Assembly (NCBI RefSeq): GCF_004804315.1
Contig: NZ_SRXX01000003.1
Location: forward strand, 186,001 to 250,000
Direction: 5' to 3'
DNA from: Flagellimonas onchidii
Lineage (GTDB): Bacteria; Bacteroidota; Bacteroidia; Flavobacteriales; Flavobacteriaceae
DNA length: 64,000 nt
Shown: positions 43,303 to 53,887 of the stretch, one piece after another
How positions within the stretch are numbered: the stretch's first letter is position 1
Layout: each line of letters opens with the position of its first letter
Program-made: the position numbers and the translations under genes
Notes under the pieces: generated by a model
Told to the model about the DNA's origin: nothing
Databases searched by the model: none
What the model saw: only the letters and a program-made list of their open reading frames with translations

Positions 43303-44982
43303 ATGGAACTGAACAAACACAGCAAAAACGTTACCCAAAACCCTTCGCAGCCGGCATCACAAGCCATGTTGTATGCCACAGGTTTAAAAGAAGAGGATAT
43401 GAAAAAGGCACAAGTTGCCATTGGGAGTACGGGTTACGATGGTAATCCTTGCAATATGCACTTAAACAGTATAGCGCAAGAAATAAAAAAACATGTAAAC
43501 GAAACCGGACAAGTAGGACTCACATTCGGTACCATTGGAGTATCTGATGGTATTTCTATGGGAACACCGGGAATGAAATATTCGTTGGCTTCAAGAGATA
43601 TTATCGCAGACTCTATGGAAACTGTGATGAACGGGATGTCATATGATGCATTGATAGGGGTTGTGGGATGTGATAAAAATATGCCTGGGGCCATTATAGC
43701 GATGCTTCGTTTGAATAGACCATCCATTATGGTTTATGGCGGTAGTGTTGCTTCGGGAAATCACAATGGACGAAAGCTGAATATCGTATCTGCATTTGAA
43801 GCTTTGGGACAGAAAATAGCTGGAGAAATTGATGAAGCTGAATATAAAGAAATTATCAAGAAAGCAATTCCCGGAGCAGGCGCCTGTGGAGGCATGTATA
43901 CGGCAAATACCATGGCATCATCGATAGAATGTATGGGTATGGCTTTGCCTTATAATTCATCTATTCCGGCTGTCAACCCCAACAAACTTTCGGAGGCGGA
44001 ACGTACCGCCCAGGCAATAAAAAACCTTTTGGAACTAGACTTAAAACCAAAAGACATTGTTATTAAAAAATCAATTGAAAATGCAATCACTTTGGTCAAT
44101 GCCCTTGGCGGTTCTACCAATGCGGTATTACATTATTTAGCCATTGCATATGCAGCGGATATTGATTTTACATTGGAAGATTTTCAAAGGATAAGTGACA
44201 GAACGCCTCTTATTGGCGATTTAAAACCTTCTGGAAAATACCTGATGGAAGATGTTCATGGTATTGGCGGAACCCCAAAAATCATGAAATACTTGTTAGA
44301 GCAAGGCTTTTTACATGGAGATTGTATGACTGTAACCGGAAAGACCTTGGCTGAAAATCTTAAAGATGTTGAGGCAATGGAATTTGAGGAGCAAGATTTG
44401 TTGTACAGCGTTGACAAAGCCCTGAAATCTTCTGGAAACTTACAAATCCTTAAAGGAAACTTGGCAGAAGAGGGTGCGGTTGCAAAAATATCAGGTAAAG
44501 AAGGCCTAAAGTTTGAAGGGAAAGCTGTGGTGTATGACAGCGAACCCGAGGCCAATGAAGGCATATCCAAAGGAGAGGTGGAAAAAGGTGATGTTGTGGT
44601 TATTCGCTATGTAGGACCAAAAGGAGGTCCTGGTATGCCCGAAATGTTAAAACCTACATCCATGATTATGGGAGCCGGTTTAGGTAAATCGGTCGCACTT
44701 ATCACAGATGGTCGTTTTTCAGGTGGAACGCACGGTTTTGTCGTAGGTCACGTAACTCCAGAAGCCCAGGTGGGTGGGGCTATTGCCCTAGTGGAGACAG
44801 GAGATATTATTACCATTAGTGCCTTGGACAATTCAATTACCTTAAACATTTCAGATGAGGAAATGGAAAGCAGAAGGGCCAAATGGCAAGCTCCACCATT
44901 AAAATTTACCAAAGGAATATTGTATAAGTACGCAAGATCTGTAGCATCGGCTTCAGAGGGATGTGTAACCGATAAATATTAA
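43303..44982 (+). CDS. ilvD: Dihydroxy-acid dehydratase
   Basis: 559 aa. It dehydrates 2,3-dihydroxy-isovalerate and its methyl homologue, the third step of valine/isoleucine synthesis. Iron-sulfur cluster cysteines lie in [20 protein letters not shown] and [14 protein letters not shown]. The C-terminal signature [12 protein letters not shown] and [21 protein letters not shown] is intact. It is the first structural gene after the attenuator. A 53-bp gap containing a palindrome separates it from ilvB. Confidence 0.97.
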   Translation: MELNKHSKNVTQNPSQPASQAMLYATGLKEEDMKKAQVAIGSTGYDGNPCNMHLNSIAQEIKKHVNETGQVGLTFGTIGVSDGISMGTPGMKYSLASRDIIADSMETVMNGMSYDALIGVVGCDKNMPGAIIAMLRLNRPSIMVYGGSVASGNHNGRKLNIVSAFEALGQKIAGEIDEAEYKEIIKKAIPGAGACGGMYTANTMASSIECMGMALPYNSSIPAVNPNKLSEAERTAQAIKNLLELDLKPKDIVIKKSIENAITLVNALGGSTNAVLHYLAIAYAADIDFTLEDFQRISDRTPLIGDLKPSGKYLMEDVHGIGGTPKIMKYLLEQGFLHGDCMTVTGKTLAENLKDVEAMEFEEQDLLYSVDKALKSSGNLQILKGNLAEEGAVAKISGKEGLKFEGKAVVYDSEPEANEGISKGEVEKGDVVVIRYVGPKGGPGMPEMLKPTSMIMGAGLGKSVALITDGRFSGGTHGFVVGHVTPEAQVGGAIALVETGDIITISALDNSITLNISDEEMESRRAKWQAPPLKFTKGILYKYARSVASASEGCVTDKY

Positions 44983-44993
44983 AAAATTTTGTC

Positions 44994-45013
44994 ATTTCTG
45001 CTTATGCAGGAAT
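44994..45013. repeat. REP-like palindrome, copy 3, inside the ilv operon
   Basis: ATTTCTGCTTATGCAGGAAT: an 8-bp stem (one G-T pair) with a TTAT loop. It is preceded by GTC and followed by C like the other copies. It fills most of the ilvD-ilvB gap, between two co-directional genes, and no T-run follows it. Confidence 0.65.
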
Positions 45014-45035
45014 CTCATCAACTAAAGTTGAGATT

Positions 45036-46769
45036 ATGAATACTGAAACTTTGAAAAAAGAAGAAAACAAAACGGCTAAGACCATTCGAATAAGTGGGGC
45101 AGAAGCTATAATACATTGCTTGTTAGCCGAAGGGGTGGATTTAATTTATGGCTACCCAGGAGGAGCTATCATGCCGGTTTATGATGAGCTTTATAAATTT
45201 CAAGATAGGTTGACACACATCCTTACTAGGCACGAGCAAGGCGCAACACATGCCGCTCAAGGGTATGCCCGTGTGACTGGAAGAGTTGGGGTGGCCATGG
45301 CAACCTCTGGACCCGGAGCTACAAACTTGGTGACTGGTATTGCAGATGCCCAGATTGATTCTACACCTATGGTTTGTATTACTGGACAAGTACCAAGACA
45401 TCTTCTGGGTTCTGATGCATTTCAGGAAACCGATATTGTTGGAATTTCTACACCAGTAACGAAGTGGAACTATCAGATAACAAGAGCGGATGAAATTCCT
45501 GAAATCATGGCAAAGGCATTCTATATCGCAAGATCTGGAAGACCTGGACCTGTTTTAGTGGATATTACTAAAAATGCCCAATTTGATGAGTTTGACTTTT
45601 CGTATGAGAAATGTACAGGGGTAAGAAGTTACAAACCTGTTCCGGAGCCAGATTTGAAGGCGATTGAAGCAGCAGCGGAGTTGATAAACAATGCCAAGAA
45701 ACCCTATATCGTTTTTGGTCAAGGGGTTATTTTGGGCGAGGCTGAAGAACAACTAAAGGCTTTGGTTGAAAAAGCTGGGATTCCTGCAGCTTGGACTATT
45801 TTAGGACTTTCTGCTATGGATACTGATCATCCTTTGAATGTGGGTATGGTTGGGATGCACGGAAATTATGGTCCCAATGTATTGACCAACGAATGTGATG
45901 TGCTTATCGCTATTGGGATGCGTTTTGATGACAGGGTTACAGGAAGTTTGGACACCTATGCTAAACAAGCAAAAGTGATTCATTTCGAGATTGACCCTGC
46001 TGAGGTCAACAAAAATGTAAGTGCAGATGTAGCCGTGTTGGGGAACGCCAAGGAAACTTTAGACCTTTTGTTGCCTTTGATCAATAAGAACGAGCACACT
46101 GCTTGGAAGGCCGAATTCGATAAAAAATATGAGATTGAATACGAAACTGTTATAAAAAACAGCCTTCAACCAACAAAAGAAGGACTTACCATGCCAGAAG
46201 TAATCGAGGAGATTAATAAGGCGTCTGACCATAAGGCTGTGATTGTCACAGATGTTGGGCAACACCAAATGATGGCTTGTAGGTACGCTAAATTCAAGCA
46301 GACCAAAAGTAACATTACTTCCGGAGGTTTGGGAACCATGGGATTTGCTTTACCAGCCGCTATCGGAGCCAAAATGGGTGCCATGGACAGGGAAGTGGTT
46401 GCCGTTATTGGTGATGGTGGATACCAAATGACCATCCAAGAACTTGGAGTGATTTTTCAGCATAACGTCCCTGTTAAGATTGTGGTGTTAAACAACGATT
46501 TCTTGGGAATGGTACGTCAATGGCAAGAGCTTTTCTTTGAAAGAAGATATGCCTCTACTGTAATGACCAATCCTGATTTTGTAAAAATCGCAGAAGGTTA
46601 TCATATTAAATCAAGAAGGGTAGTAGAGCGTTCAGATCTAAAAGATGCTGTAGAGGAAATGATGGCATCTAAAGACCCTTACTTTTTGGAAGTTCGAGTG
46701 GAAAAAGAGGACAACGTATTTCCAATGATACCATCGGGCGCATCGGTTTCAGATATTAGATTAAAGTAA
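45036..46769 (+). CDS. ilvB: Acetolactate synthase large (catalytic) subunit
   Basis: 577 aa ThDP enzyme condensing pyruvate with pyruvate or 2-oxobutyrate. The N-terminal Pyr domain has YGYPGGAIMPVYDEL and the catalytic Glu in LTRHEQGATHAAQGYAR. The central FAD-type domain and the C-terminal ThDP domain follow (VIGDGGYQMTIQELG, then VLNNDFLGMVRQWQELF). Its regulatory subunit IlvN is encoded two genes downstream, with a methyltransferase gene between. Confidence 0.97.
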   Translation: MNTETLKKEENKTAKTIRISGAEAIIHCLLAEGVDLIYGYPGGAIMPVYDELYKFQDRLTHILTRHEQGATHAAQGYARVTGRVGVAMATSGPGATNLVTGIADAQIDSTPMVCITGQVPRHLLGSDAFQETDIVGISTPVTKWNYQITRADEIPEIMAKAFYIARSGRPGPVLVDITKNAQFDEFDFSYEKCTGVRSYKPVPEPDLKAIEAAAELINNAKKPYIVFGQGVILGEAEEQLKALVEKAGIPAAWTILGLSAMDTDHPLNVGMVGMHGNYGPNVLTNECDVLIAIGMRFDDRVTGSLDTYAKQAKVIHFEIDPAEVNKNVSADVAVLGNAKETLDLLLPLINKNEHTAWKAEFDKKYEIEYETVIKNSLQPTKEGLTMPEVIEEINKASDHKAVIVTDVGQHQMMACRYAKFKQTKSNITSGGLGTMGFALPAAIGAKMGAMDREVVAVIGDGGYQMTIQELGVIFQHNVPVKIVVLNNDFLGMVRQWQELFFERRYASTVMTNPDFVKIAEGYHIKSRRVVERSDLKDAVEEMMASKDPYFLEVRVEKEDNVFPMIPSGASVSDIRLK

Positions 46770-46771
46770 GG

Positions 46772-47353
46772 GTGGACCAAGCAATTTTGAAAAACCTACC
46801 GTCTGTATATGCAGATTTGCAAGCAAAATCTGAGGAAATCGGATTTGACATGCCTTCTGATGTTCATGCCGGTTCTCTGTTGAAAACTTTGGTGTCATCA
46901 AAACCTGGCGGAAACTTCTTGGAACTAGGAACAGGAATTGGATTATCGCTAGCCTGGATGCTGGAAGGAATGGATTCAGATTCAAAGGTTATCAGCATAG
47001 ATAATGACGAAGAGTTAATAGAGATTGCGAAAGATTTTTTCGAGAGGGAAACCAGACTTGAATTGATATGTGAAGATGGTGCAGACTGGTTGTCAAATTA
47101 TTCAGGTGAGGCCTTTGATTTGATTTTTGCAGATGCTTGGCCCGGAAAGTACAGCTTGTTGGACAGAACGTTGTCCTTGTTGAAGCTCGGTGGATTCTAC
47201 GTGATAGATGATATGAGCAAACAACCCAATTGGCCAGAAGGACATGACCTTAATGCTGTGGAGTTAGTAAAAATATTAGAAGCAAAAGAAGATTTAACAA
47301 TTACAAAAATGGACTGGTCAACAGGAATAATTGTTGCGGTCAAAACAAAATAA
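46772..47353 (+). CDS. Class I SAM-dependent methyltransferase within the ilv operon
   Basis: 193 aa from a GTG start 2 bp after ilvB; ilvN begins 2 bp after its stop. The Rossmann SAM site is FLELGTGIGLSLAWML, with the acidic strand-end VISIDNDEELIE. FDLIFADAWPGKYSLLDRTLSLLKLGGFYVIDDM is typical of O-methyltransferase-type (caffeoyl-CoA or TrmR-like) proteins. It is tightly embedded between the two acetolactate synthase subunits, so it is co-expressed with branched-chain synthesis. No substrate can be named. Confidence 0.85.
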   Translation: MDQAILKNLPSVYADLQAKSEEIGFDMPSDVHAGSLLKTLVSSKPGGNFLELGTGIGLSLAWMLEGMDSDSKVISIDNDEELIEIAKDFFERETRLELICEDGADWLSNYSGEAFDLIFADAWPGKYSLLDRTLSLLKLGGFYVIDDMSKQPNWPEGHDLNAVELVKILEAKEDLTITKMDWSTGIIVAVKTK

Positions 47354-47355
47354 GA

Positions 47356-47883
47356 ATGGAAAAACAGTGGTATACCATATCGGTTTATTCTGAGAATAAT
47401 GTTGGTCTTTTAAACAGAATATCGGGCATATTTCTAAAAAGACATATTAATGTTGAGAGTTTAAATGTTTCAAAATCGGAGATAGAACATGTATCTAAAT
47501 TCACCATTGTGGTGAACACCACGGAGGATTGGGTACGCAATATCGTGGGGCAGATTGAGAAGCAAATAGAGGTGATAAAGGCTTTTTATCATACCGACGA
47601 TGAAACTATTTATCAAGAGTCTGCCTTGTTCAAAATTGCCTCGCACTTACTTTTTGATGAAAGACAGATTCAAAATATCATCAAAGAAAGTAATTCACAG
47701 ATCGTAACTGTATCAAGGGACTTTTTTGTTTTGGCAAAAACAGGACGTAGGCACGAAATTGATGAAATGCATGATGCATTGGAACCTTATGGAATCATGC
47801 AGTTTGTACGATCCGGTCGTATTGCGGTGACCAAGGCAACTATGCCTATTACTGAAATCTTGGAAGAATTTCAAAATCAATAA
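47356..47883 (+). CDS. ilvN: Acetolactate synthase small (regulatory) subunit
   Basis: 175 aa. An ACT domain (about 4-78, YTISVYSENNVGLLNRISGIFLKRHINVESLNVS) binds valine for feedback inhibition and is followed by the family's C-terminal domain (VTVSRDFFVLAKTGRRHEIDEM, IAVTKATMPI). It pairs with IlvB. Confidence 0.95.
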   Translation: MEKQWYTISVYSENNVGLLNRISGIFLKRHINVESLNVSKSEIEHVSKFTIVVNTTEDWVRNIVGQIEKQIEVIKAFYHTDDETIYQESALFKIASHLLFDERQIQNIIKESNSQIVTVSRDFFVLAKTGRRHEIDEMHDALEPYGIMQFVRSGRIAVTKATMPITEILEEFQNQ

Positions 47884-47913
47884 AATAATATAGCACTAAA
47901 TTAAAAAGGTAAA

Positions 47914-49389
47914 ATGACAAATTATTTTAATACGCTATCGCTTCGCGATCAGTTAGAACAATTGGGGAAATGCAGATTTATGGAAGCCAGCGAATTTGCA
48001 GATGGCGTAACAGCATTGAAAGGAAAGAAAATTGTAATTGTTGGTTGTGGCGCGCAAGGACTAAACCAGGGATTGAACATGAGGGATTCAGGACTTGATA
48101 TTTCCTATACTCTTCGTGAGGCCGCAATTAAAGAGCAGCGACAATCTTATAAAAATGCAAAGGAGAACAACTTTAATGTTGGGACCTACGAGGAGCTGAT
48201 TCCTACTGCTGATTTAGTGATCAACCTAACACCGGACAAACAGCACACCAATGTAGTGAGCGCTGTAATGCCATTGATGAAAAATGGTGCGACTTTGTCT
48301 TACTCTCACGGATTTAATATTGTGGAAGAAGGAATGCAAATCCGTGAAGATTTGACCGTGATCATGGTCGCTCCTAAAAGTCCTGGTTCTGAAGTTCGTG
48401 AAGAATATAAAAGAGGATTCGGAGTACCAACTCTGATTGCCGTACACCCAGAAAATGACCCTCAAGGGAAAGGTCTTGAGCAGGCCAAAGCATATGCTGC
48501 AGGCACTGGTGGAGACAAAGCTGGGGTTTTGGAATCTTCCTTTGTTGCAGAAGTGAAATCTGATTTGATGGGCGAGCAAACTATTCTTTGTGGGCTATTG
48601 CAGACAGGATCTATCCTTTGTTTTGATAAGATGTTGGAAAAAGGAATCGATGCAGGCTATGCTTCAAAATTGATTCAGTATGGTTGGGAAACCATCACAG
48701 AAGGATTAAAATATGGAGGAGTTACCAACATGATGGATCGTTTGTCGAACCCTGCAAAAATCAAGGCGTTTGATCTAGCAGAAGAATTGAAAGACATCAT
48801 GCGTCCGTTGTTCCAAAAACATCAAGACGATATTATGAGTGGTCATTTCTCCAAAACCATGATGGAAGATTGGGCCAACGGCGATAAAAACCTTTTGGAT
48901 TGGAGAGCGGCAACAGGAGAGACTGCTTTTGAAAAAACACCTGCTGGAGACGTAGAAATTTCCGAACAAGAGTACTATGACAATGGAGTGTTGATGGTTG
49001 CTTTTGTGAAATCAGGAGTTGAGTTGGCTTATGAGACCATGACCGAGTCTGGAATCATTGGAGAATCTGCTTACTACGAATCCTTGCATGAAACACCTTT
49101 GATTGCCAATACCATCGCAAGAAAGAAGCTTTTTGAAATGAACCGTGTGATTTCTGACACCGCAGAATACGGATGCTATTTGTTTGATCACGCTTGTAAG
49201 CCTCTATTGACCGATTTCATGAAAAATATCGATACCGATGTGATTGGAACCCATTATGGAGAAGGAAAAGACAATGGAGTAGATAATGTAAAATTGATTG
49301 CCGTAAACAAGGCCCTACGTGACCACGATGTGGAAATCGTTGGTACAAGATTGCGGGAATCAATGACGGCGATGAAGCCTATCGTTTAA
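47914..49389 (+). CDS. ilvC: Ketol-acid reductoisomerase, class II (long form)
   Basis: 491 aa, the long form like that of enterobacteria. It isomerises and reduces acetolactate to 2,3-dihydroxy-isovalerate with NADPH and Mg2+. The N-terminal NADPH site is [28 protein letters not shown]. The duplicated knotted C-terminal domains follow, with the metal/active-site stretches [12 protein letters not shown] and [16 protein letters not shown]. Confidence 0.97.
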   Translation: MTNYFNTLSLRDQLEQLGKCRFMEASEFADGVTALKGKKIVIVGCGAQGLNQGLNMRDSGLDISYTLREAAIKEQRQSYKNAKENNFNVGTYEELIPTADLVINLTPDKQHTNVVSAVMPLMKNGATLSYSHGFNIVEEGMQIREDLTVIMVAPKSPGSEVREEYKRGFGVPTLIAVHPENDPQGKGLEQAKAYAAGTGGDKAGVLESSFVAEVKSDLMGEQTILCGLLQTGSILCFDKMLEKGIDAGYASKLIQYGWETITEGLKYGGVTNMMDRLSNPAKIKAFDLAEELKDIMRPLFQKHQDDIMSGHFSKTMMEDWANGDKNLLDWRAATGETAFEKTPAGDVEISEQEYYDNGVLMVAFVKSGVELAYETMTESGIIGESAYYESLHETPLIANTIARKKLFEMNRVISDTAEYGCYLFDHACKPLLTDFMKNIDTDVIGTHYGEGKDNGVDNVKLIAVNKALRDHDVEIVGTRLRESMTAMKPIV

Positions 49390-49418
49390 ACTATAATATC
49401 TACGCTGATACTATCACT

Positions 49419-50684
49419 ATGAAAGGAACAGCGACAACATATTTTCCGGAAATAGCGGATATTTACAAAGCTGCTCAAACTATTAAACTAATAGCTGACC
49501 AAACACCATTGCAGCATAGTATCCGCTATTCCGAAAAGTATCAGGCCAATATCTTCTTGAAACGAGAAGATCTTCACCTTGTCCGAAGCTATAAGATTAG
49601 AGGGGCGTTCAACAAAATCAATTCACTTCCAAAAGAAGATTTGCAAAAGGGAGTGGTTTGTGCAAGTGCTGGTAATCATGCCCAGGGCGTTGCCTTTGCC
49701 TGCAATCATTTAAAAGTGCAAGGCACCATTTATATGCCCGCTGTTACCCCGAAACAAAAAATTGACCAAACCAAAATGTTTGGTGGAGATTGGATTGAAG
49801 TGGTATTGGTAGGGGATACTTTTGATGACTCCCAAAAAGCAGCTGAGATTTTCTGCAAAGCAGAAAACAAAACCTTTGTTCATCCTTTTGATGATCCAAA
49901 GATTATTGAAGGACAGGCTACTATTGGCTTAGAACTCTTGAATCAATCGGAAAAATCAATCGATTATGTTTTCGTAGCTGTTGGAGGCGGAGGAATGGCA
50001 GCAGGCCTTTGTGCTACTTTTAATGCTCTTTCGCCTAAAACAAAGATTATTGGTGTTGAACCTGAAGGAGCTCCTTCGATGAAAACTTCCATGGAAAAAG
50101 GAGAGCTAGTAGAGCTAAAGCAAATCGATAAGTTTATTGATGGGGCAGCGGTTCAAAAGGTGGGACAATACACTTTTCCGATATGTAAAGATTATTTGTG
50201 TAAAATGGAGACCATTCCAGAAGGGAAGGTATGCCAGACCATTTTAGAGCTGTACAATAGGGATGCCATTGTGGTAGAACCTGCCGGAGCATTGACCATT
50301 GCAGCGTTAGACCATTTTTCTGATGAAATTAAGGGGAAAAATGTTGTTTGTGTCATTAGTGGAAGCAATAACGATATTACCCGAACGGCGGAAATCAAAG
50401 AAAGAGCTTTGCTCCATGCCAACCTGAAACATTATTTTATAATCCGCTTTCCTCAACGCCCTGGAGCATTAAAGGAGTTTGTGGCAGATATTCTAGGCCC
50501 CAATGACGACATTACTCATTTCGAATATTCCAAAAAATCGAGTAGGGAAAATGCCCCAGCGGTGGTGGGAATCGAATTGAAATCCGCGGAAGACCTCGCT
50601 CCACTCATCCAAAGGATGAAAATCAACAATTTTTTCGGGGACTACCTAAACGATAAACCTGACCTCTTTCAATATTTGGTATAA
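49419..50684 (+). CDS. ilvA: Threonine ammonia-lyase (biosynthetic), with ACT-like domain
   Basis: 421 aa PLP enzyme making 2-oxobutyrate for isoleucine. The Schiff-base lysine is Lys59 in LVRSYKIRGAFNKI; ASAGNHAQGVAFA and the phosphate loop VGGGGMAAGL follow. Residues about 330-421 form one ACT-like regulatory domain (YFIIRFPQRPGALKEFVADIL). It is the last gene of the ilv operon, 29 bp after ilvC, and convergent with the sugar transporter 8 bp away. Confidence 0.95.
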   Translation: MKGTATTYFPEIADIYKAAQTIKLIADQTPLQHSIRYSEKYQANIFLKREDLHLVRSYKIRGAFNKINSLPKEDLQKGVVCASAGNHAQGVAFACNHLKVQGTIYMPAVTPKQKIDQTKMFGGDWIEVVLVGDTFDDSQKAAEIFCKAENKTFVHPFDDPKIIEGQATIGLELLNQSEKSIDYVFVAVGGGGMAAGLCATFNALSPKTKIIGVEPEGAPSMKTSMEKGELVELKQIDKFIDGAAVQKVGQYTFPICKDYLCKMETIPEGKVCQTILELYNRDAIVVEPAGALTIAALDHFSDEIKGKNVVCVISGSNNDITRTAEIKERALLHANLKHYFIIRFPQRPGALKEFVADILGPNDDITHFEYSKKSSRENAPAVVGIELKSAEDLAPLIQRMKINNFFGDYLNDKPDLFQYLV

Positions 50685-50692
50685 AGCTTGGT

Positions 50693-51985
50693 TTAACTAG
50701 CCTTGTTCGAGTGTTTGCCGATTACTGCTCCATAAGCTATCAATAGAGCAAAGGCAACGGCAACACAGATATAAGATACGTTCACGCTGGCCAAATCAAT
50801 GATTAACCCTTGAATAGGATTCATGATTCCAATGGCAATAATGGCCATAATCAAACCAGAAGCGCCAACTTTGGCTTCTTGCTCAGATAGCCCCTCAAGG
50901 CCGAGTCCATAAATGGTTGGAAAGAGTAAACCAGCACAACCGCTCATAACAATCAACATATATCCTCCAAAATTACTTGGAAATACAATGGCTACAACAG
51001 CAGCAATAGTTGCTATAGAGGCCAAAATAGCCAAAAGTTTGGAAGGCTTTATAAACTTCATTAAACCTGTACAGACAAAACGCATGATGGCAAACACAAC
51101 AACCCCAATAAATAAGATATCACCTGCGTCACCGGTACTGATAAAGCTTCCGTCCGCCAAGGTGTAATTTTCTTTTAGATAGGGAATGGTAAATGCAAAA
51201 GTGCCAAACTGGGCACACATGGCTGCAAAGAGTGCCATTACGGACAATACATATCGCTTCTTTTTTAGTATGCGCTTATAAATAGAAAAGAAACCTTCCT
51301 TGGCTTCTTCCACATTGGCCTGAAAACGGGGCATTTTATTTGCCAAGAAAATGATAAAGAAAATGGAGGCAACAATAGCAATATAAATATACGGTTTGGC
51401 GAGTATTGCTAATTCCTCGGTCTGCAAGTTCGCCAATTGTTCTGTATTCAATTGAGCTTTATCGGTATCGCCACTCAAATTTTTCAAGATAAAATTTGTT
51501 GCAATAAAGGTTCCTGTCAATTGACCAATAGGGTTAAAAGATTGGGCCAAATTCAGTCTTCGAACCGAGGTTTCTTGATCTCCCATGGCAATAATGTAGG
51601 GATTGGCGGCAGTTTCCAAAAAGGAAAGTCCGGCAGCAAGTGTGAACAGTGCGGTCAAGAAAAACCAATATTCTTGCTCTAGGCTGGCGGGATAAAACAA
51701 AAAAGAGCCAAGGGCAAACAGAAAGATACCCAAAAGCAAAGTGGTTTTATAGCTTGTTCTTTTAACCAGTAAGGCAGCAGGAATGGCCCATACAAAGTAA
51801 GAACCATAAAAAGCAGATTGAACTAGCGAGGCCTGAAAGGTGGACATATCCTTGAAGATATCCTTAAAGGCTGCAATTAGGGGTTCGGTCATGTTATTGG
51901 GAACACCCCAGCCAAAAAATAAGACGGTTACTAAAACAAAGGGCAGGATAGGGGTGTTGGATAAAATCCCGATTCGGTTTCGCAT
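50693..51985 (-). CDS. Sugar MFS transporter (GluP/FucP family)
   Basis: 430 aa from the ATG at 51985; the frame is open further upstream but the added residues lack the membrane pattern. Twelve membrane segments are predicted. The first has FVLVTVLFFGWGVPNNMTEPLIAAFKDIF, the second NGS-FucP-like SAFYGSYFVWAIPAALL, and SFLETAANPYIIAMGDQETSVRRLNLAQSFNPIGQLTG is the family signature of glucose/galactose and fucose H+ symporters. It is divergent from gapN, suggesting a shared role in sugar catabolism. Confidence 0.92.
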   Translation of the reverse strand: MRNRIGILSNTPILPFVLVTVLFFGWGVPNNMTEPLIAAFKDIFKDMSTFQASLVQSAFYGSYFVWAIPAALLVKRTSYKTTLLLGIFLFALGSFLFYPASLEQEYWFFLTALFTLAAGLSFLETAANPYIIAMGDQETSVRRLNLAQSFNPIGQLTGTFIATNFILKNLSGDTDKAQLNTEQLANLQTEELAILAKPYIYIAIVASIFFIIFLANKMPRFQANVEEAKEGFFSIYKRILKKKRYVLSVMALFAAMCAQFGTFAFTIPYLKENYTLADGSFISTGDAGDILFIGVVVFAIMRFVCTGLMKFIKPSKLLAILASIATIAAVVAIVFPSNFGGYMLIVMSGCAGLLFPTIYGLGLEGLSEQEAKVGASGLIMAIIAIGIMNPIQGLIIDLASVNVSYICVAVAFALLIAYGAVIGKHSNKAS

Positions 51986-52295
51986 AAATAAGTTTTTTGG
52001 TATTTGGTTTGGTTTTGGGCCAGAAAATAGTAAAAATATACCGATAGCGCATGGTTTATTTACAAACAATACAGATTGGCAAAAATGCGTAGAGATACAT
52101 CACATAAACAATGGATTGGTCATTAAAAAATTATACGGCATCGTAACAATTTTTTGAAGGATTATGAAAAATATCCAGCTACAACGTTTTCGAATCTAAA
52201 CCTTTGAAAACAAAGGGGTTTTCTAGTTTTTTTTGTTTTAGTTTTGCCTTTTGAGCCCAAAATGGGGCATTTTGTCAACCTTGAAAAGTAAAGCT

Positions 52296-53885
52296 ATGCA
52301 GACCAAAATTGCAATTCCCGAAGCATTTCAGATATCAAACCAAATTCATCAAAAAACATATTTGATAAATGGTGAACTTCGAACTTGGAATGGTAAAAGT
52401 TCAGAAGTAATTTCCACCATATCCTCCACAGATGAATATGCCCATACAATTTTGGGCAGCATTCCCGACATGGGAGAAGAGGAAGCTTTGGAAGTTTTGG
52501 ATACTGCTTTGGCTGCTTATGACAAAGGACAAGGTGTTTGGCCTACAATGAAGGTGAAAGATCGTATTGAATGCATGGAATCCTTTGTGAAAAAGATGGA
52601 GGAAAAGCGGGAAGAAGTGGTTAAGCTTCTCATGTGGGAGATTGGAAAATCCTTGCCAGATTCTTATAAAGAATTCGATCGTACCGTTGAATATATTTAT
52701 GACACTATCGAGGATTATAAGCAATTGGATCGTAATTCGGCCAAGTTCGAAAAACATGATGGTGTTTATGCTCATATTCGTAGAGGACCATTGGGTGTTG
52801 TACTTTGTCTCGGACCTTATAATTACCCTTTGAATGAGACTTTCGCCCTGTTGATTCCAGCTTTGATTATGGGAAACACAGCTGTTTTTAAACCAGCAAA
52901 GCACGGCGTACTCCTGATAACACCACTTTTGGAAGCTTTTCAAAGCAGTTTTCCGAAGGGTGTGGTCAACATTTTGTTTGGAAGGGGTAGGGCAGTAGCT
53001 GCTCCAATCATGAAAACCGGCAAAGTGGATGTATTGGCATTGATAGGTAATAGCAAATCGGCCAATGCGCTACAGGATCAACACCCTAAAAGCAACAGAT
53101 TGCGTTTGGTTTTGGGTCTGGAAGCCAAAAATCCAGCTATTGTATTACCAGATGCGGATTTGGACCTGACCGTAAACGAATGTATCGCAGGGACACTTTC
53201 ATTTAACGGACAACGGTGCACAGCTCTGAAGGTTTTGTACGTGCATGAGGATGTGAAAGAAGAGTTTTTAAAACGATTTTCCGAGAAAGTTGATGCCCTA
53301 AAATTTGGAAACCCTTGGGATGAAGGGGTGAAATTGACGCCGCTTCCCGAACCTGGCAAACCAGCTTATATTCAAGAACTATTAGATGATGCCAAAGCAA
53401 AGGGCGCCAAAATTTTGAACAAAAAAGGAGGAAAACATTCAGACAACTATATCTGGCCTGCTGTGCTTTACCCTGTGAGCAAGGATATGCGGGTATATGA
53501 GGAAGAGCAATTTGGGCCGATTATTCCAGTGGTTTCCTTTAAAGATATTGAAGAGCCTCTGGATGACATGGCTGAGTCCAATTATGGCCAACAAGTAAGT
53601 TTGTTTGGAAAAGATGTGTATACACTATCACCGCTTATTGATACGTTGGCCAATTTGGTGTGCCGGGTAAACCTGAATAGCTCTTGCCAGCGTGGGCCGG
53701 ATGTATACCCGTTTACAGGTCGAAAAGACTCTGCTCAATCTACTCTCAGTGTTCATGACGCTTTGCGCTCTTTTTCAATTCGTACTTTTGTGGCTTTTAA
53801 GGATAATGAACTCAACAATGAAACCATCGAACAATTGTTAGAGGCCAAAGTAAGTAACTTTTTAAGTACGGATTATATTTTATGA
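52296..53885 (+). CDS. gapN: NADP-dependent glyceraldehyde-3-phosphate dehydrogenase (non-phosphorylating)
   Basis: 529 aa from ATG 52296 (a longer open frame starts at 52251, but homologs begin near [11 protein letters not shown]). Aldehyde dehydrogenase superfamily: Glu276 in [11 protein letters not shown] and the nucleophile Cys308 in [16 protein letters not shown]. The GapN-like pocket [14 protein letters not shown] and C-terminal [21 protein letters not shown] are present. It oxidises glyceraldehyde-3-phosphate to 3-phosphoglycerate, giving NADPH. The 5' interval (51986-52295) shared with the divergent sugar transporter contains no other gene. Confidence 0.93.
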   Translation: MQTKIAIPEAFQISNQIHQKTYLINGELRTWNGKSSEVISTISSTDEYAHTILGSIPDMGEEEALEVLDTALAAYDKGQGVWPTMKVKDRIECMESFVKKMEEKREEVVKLLMWEIGKSLPDSYKEFDRTVEYIYDTIEDYKQLDRNSAKFEKHDGVYAHIRRGPLGVVLCLGPYNYPLNETFALLIPALIMGNTAVFKPAKHGVLLITPLLEAFQSSFPKGVVNILFGRGRAVAAPIMKTGKVDVLALIGNSKSANALQDQHPKSNRLRLVLGLEAKNPAIVLPDADLDLTVNECIAGTLSFNGQRCTALKVLYVHEDVKEEFLKRFSEKVDALKFGNPWDEGVKLTPLPEPGKPAYIQELLDDAKAKGAKILNKKGGKHSDNYIWPAVLYPVSKDMRVYEEEQFGPIIPVVSFKDIEEPLDDMAESNYGQQVSLFGKDVYTLSPLIDTLANLVCRVNLNSSCQRGPDVYPFTGRKDSAQSTLSVHDALRSFSIRTFVAFKDNELNNETIEQLLEAKVSNFLSTDYIL

Positions 53886-53887
53886 GA

